Assembly: GCF_024220585.1 (NCBI RefSeq)
Contig: NZ_JAMXKF010000007.1
Location: forward strand, 1-64,000
DNA: 64,000 nt
Direction of reading: 5' to 3'
Source of the DNA: Dyadobacter diqingensis
Lineage (GTDB): Bacteria; Bacteroidota; Bacteroidia; Cytophagales; Spirosomataceae
The position numbers and the translations under genes are program-made. Under the pieces are notes generated by a model that was not told where the DNA came from, did no database searches, and was given only the letters and a program-made list of their open reading frames with translations. The stretch's first letter is position 1, and the number at the start of each line of letters is the position of its first letter. This document shows, piece by piece, positions 62,420-64,000 of the stretch.

Positions 62420-63979
62420 ATGCGCCCGAAAAACCGACATTTTAAACACATCGGGGTATTTTTTTCTCTCATTTGCTGCGTCTCATTCATTAGCTGTAAT
62501 GCTAAAACCGGAGATGAACCAAATGAATTGACCGGCGAACTGGCAGAAGGACAAAAACTGGCGGGCAAATATTGCAGTACCTGCCATTTACCGGTTGAAC
62601 CTGAACTCTTGGATAAGGAAACCTGGAAAAATCAGGTTTTACCTGCCATGGCCAAACAACTGGGATTAGAAGTCTGGCAAAATAATCACTATTTCCAAAA
62701 TGAGCGGTCGGCAATTTCACAAAGCGACTGGTTTAAAATCGTAGCCTATTACGATTCTCTGGCACCTGTTAGTCTCCCGCAAACGGTTGCACCAGTGAAA
62801 CCGATTCATGACTGGTCAATATTTTCATTAAAAACACCTCCGAAAGACACTGATTTTATTGCTACTACTACGCTCGTTGCCATTAACAAAACCGATCAGC
62901 ACATTTATACCAGCAGTGCCGAAAACCCGGATTTGGTTAAATGGGATAAGAACTTCAAATCATCGGTCGCGGCAAAACTGCCATCACCAGCCGTAGATAT
63001 CCATTTTTCAGACACACACCACCTCATCACCTCCATAGGCGAAATGAAAGCGGTTGATTTGGCTGGCGGGGCATTGTTACAATTCGATAAACAAAAGGGG
63101 GAAATTCCAACGAAACCCATCACTTCTGACCTGATCCGGCCTATACAAACTGCAACCGGAGATTTTAACAAGGATGGTCTGGCTGACTACATAGTTTGCA
63201 GCTTCGGCCACAACAAAGGCGGGCTTTATCTGATCAAACAATTGGCTGATAAAACATTCGAAAAAACAGCCATCAGAGAGGTTGCCGGCGCAACGCAGGC
63301 TATCACCGGCGATTTTAACCACGATGGCTGGACCGACATCATGGCTTTATTTGCCCATGCCGATGAAGGAATCTGGTTATTTCTCAATAATCAGAAAGGT
63401 GGATTTGAAACAAAAAACATACTGCGTTTTCCACCTGTGTACGGATCAAGCAGCTTTCAGCTGGTTGATGTAAACAAAGACGGCAAACCGGATATTGTGT
63501 ATACGGCCGGCGACAACAGCGACTATTCCAGAATCCTGAAACCTTACCACGGCTTGTATATTTTCCTCAACAAGGGGGATTTAATTAACGCAGATTTTCG
63601 GTTTGAAAAGACCTTCTTCTACCCCATCAACGGTGCTACCAAAGTTATCGCAAAGGATTTCGATCTCGATGGTGATATTGATTTTGCAACCATCGCATTC
63701 TTCGCTGATTTTGAAAAAAATTCCTCTGAGAGTTTCCTCTACTTTGAGCAAAACAATGCAAAACCATTCCCAAACTTCATTCCTCACGCTATTCCTGTCA
63801 GCCAATACGGACGCTGGATCTGCATGGATGCAAATGATCTCGATGGAGACGGGGATACAGATATCGTGTTGGGAAATTATGCCAAAGGCTTTTTAAATCA
63901 GGATTATTTCAAACCCAGCTGGAATATGCATCTACCTTTCTTGATTTTAGAAAACAAGAAAATAATGGTTAATTATTAA
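62420..63979 (+). CDS. Cytochrome c-like / FG-GAP repeat lipoprotein, copy 2
   Basis: This 519-residue lipoprotein has a lipobox SFISC (Cys 26), the haem motif CSTCH at 52-56 in a domain with DKETWKNQVLPAMAKQLGLEVW, and an FG-GAP propeller with calcium loops (DFNKDGLAD, DFNHDGWTD, DVNKDGKPD, DFDLDGDID, DLDGDGDTD). It is collinear with copy 1 at 53230 and shares stretches of identical DNA. The ATG at 62420 was chosen; a TTG at 62390 lies in the terminator hairpin. It lies only about 75 bases after SusD. The gene is complete: the stop is at 63977. Confidence 0.86.
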   Translation: MRPKNRHFKHIGVFFSLICCVSFISCNAKTGDEPNELTGELAEGQKLAGKYCSTCHLPVEPELLDKETWKNQVLPAMAKQLGLEVWQNNHYFQNERSAISQSDWFKIVAYYDSLAPVSLPQTVAPVKPIHDWSIFSLKTPPKDTDFIATTTLVAINKTDQHIYTSSAENPDLVKWDKNFKSSVAAKLPSPAVDIHFSDTHHLITSIGEMKAVDLAGGALLQFDKQKGEIPTKPITSDLIRPIQTATGDFNKDGLADYIVCSFGHNKGGLYLIKQLADKTFEKTAIREVAGATQAITGDFNHDGWTDIMALFAHADEGIWLFLNNQKGGFETKNILRFPPVYGSSSFQLVDVNKDGKPDIVYTAGDNSDYSRILKPYHGLYIFLNKGDLINADFRFEKTFFYPINGATKVIAKDFDLDGDIDFATIAFFADFEKNSSESFLYFEQNNAKPFPNFIPHAIPVSQYGRWICMDANDLDGDGDTDIVLGNYAKGFLNQDYFKPSWNMHLPFLILENKKIMVNY

Positions 63980-64000
63980 TGGTAAATGGTGAAGCCTGAG

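Noticed and set aside
44234..63979. Classical polysaccharide utilisation locus
   Set aside because: SusC/SusD pairs are present but no glycoside hydrolase, lyase or sulfatase gene is found in the window.

Overview
The window looks like a chromosomal segment from a Bacteroidota bacterium, most likely order Cytophagales. A Dyadobacter or Spirosoma relative fits the gene content best, but the genus is an inference. The evidence is three SusC/SusD pairs, a FecI/FecR pair in front of a SusC with an STN domain, a MurF-alanine racemase fusion, 7TM-DISM histidine kinase signalling, and repeated TAnnTTTG promoter boxes of the Bacteroidota type. Shine-Dalgarno sites are not evident. I saw no rRNA, tRNA, CRISPR array, phage or transposase.

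Layout. 1-14.1 kb is housekeeping: a secreted endonuclease/phosphatase-like protein, grpE-dnaJ, queG, a small membrane protein, a UspA protein, a CorA transporter, murF-alr, ppk1 and gyrB. 14.5-18.6 kb is an export operon with a ThuA-like protein and a 1061-residue fusion of a degenerate SGNH domain, a sugar-dehydrogenase-like propeller, HEAT-like repeats and cytochrome c. 18.8-29.3 kb holds an outer-membrane protein gene and a leftward cluster SusC, SusD, CRTAC1-type FG-GAP protein and vanadium haloperoxidase/PAP2 enzyme. 29.6-37.7 kb holds an unknown small protein, tsaE-ald, a Tat-exported TIM-barrel protein, a NarL-type two-component system, a stand-alone LytTR protein and a Gfo/Idh/MocA oxidoreductase. 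37.7-40.4 kb has an orphan outer-membrane protein, a small secreted protein and a striking palindromic repeat tract. 40.4-44.2 kb is a siderophore-type TonB receptor with a PepSY membrane protein.

44.2-64 kb is a dense accessory island. Leftward it encodes SusC, SusD and a CRTAC1-type lipoprotein. Rightward it encodes a cytochrome-c/FG-GAP lipoprotein, an ECF sigma factor, FecR, SusC with STN, SusD and a second cytochrome-c/FG-GAP lipoprotein.

The most interesting signal is that every SusC/SusD pair here sits beside one or more large calcium-motif-rich FG-GAP proteins. These are either CRTAC1/UnbV-type or carry an N-terminal CxxCH haem motif, and no glycoside hydrolase is present. This suggests surface uptake systems for a substrate that is bound or oxidised rather than hydrolysed. 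That functional reading is inference. Almost every transcription unit ends in a long perfect hairpin, and those are listed.
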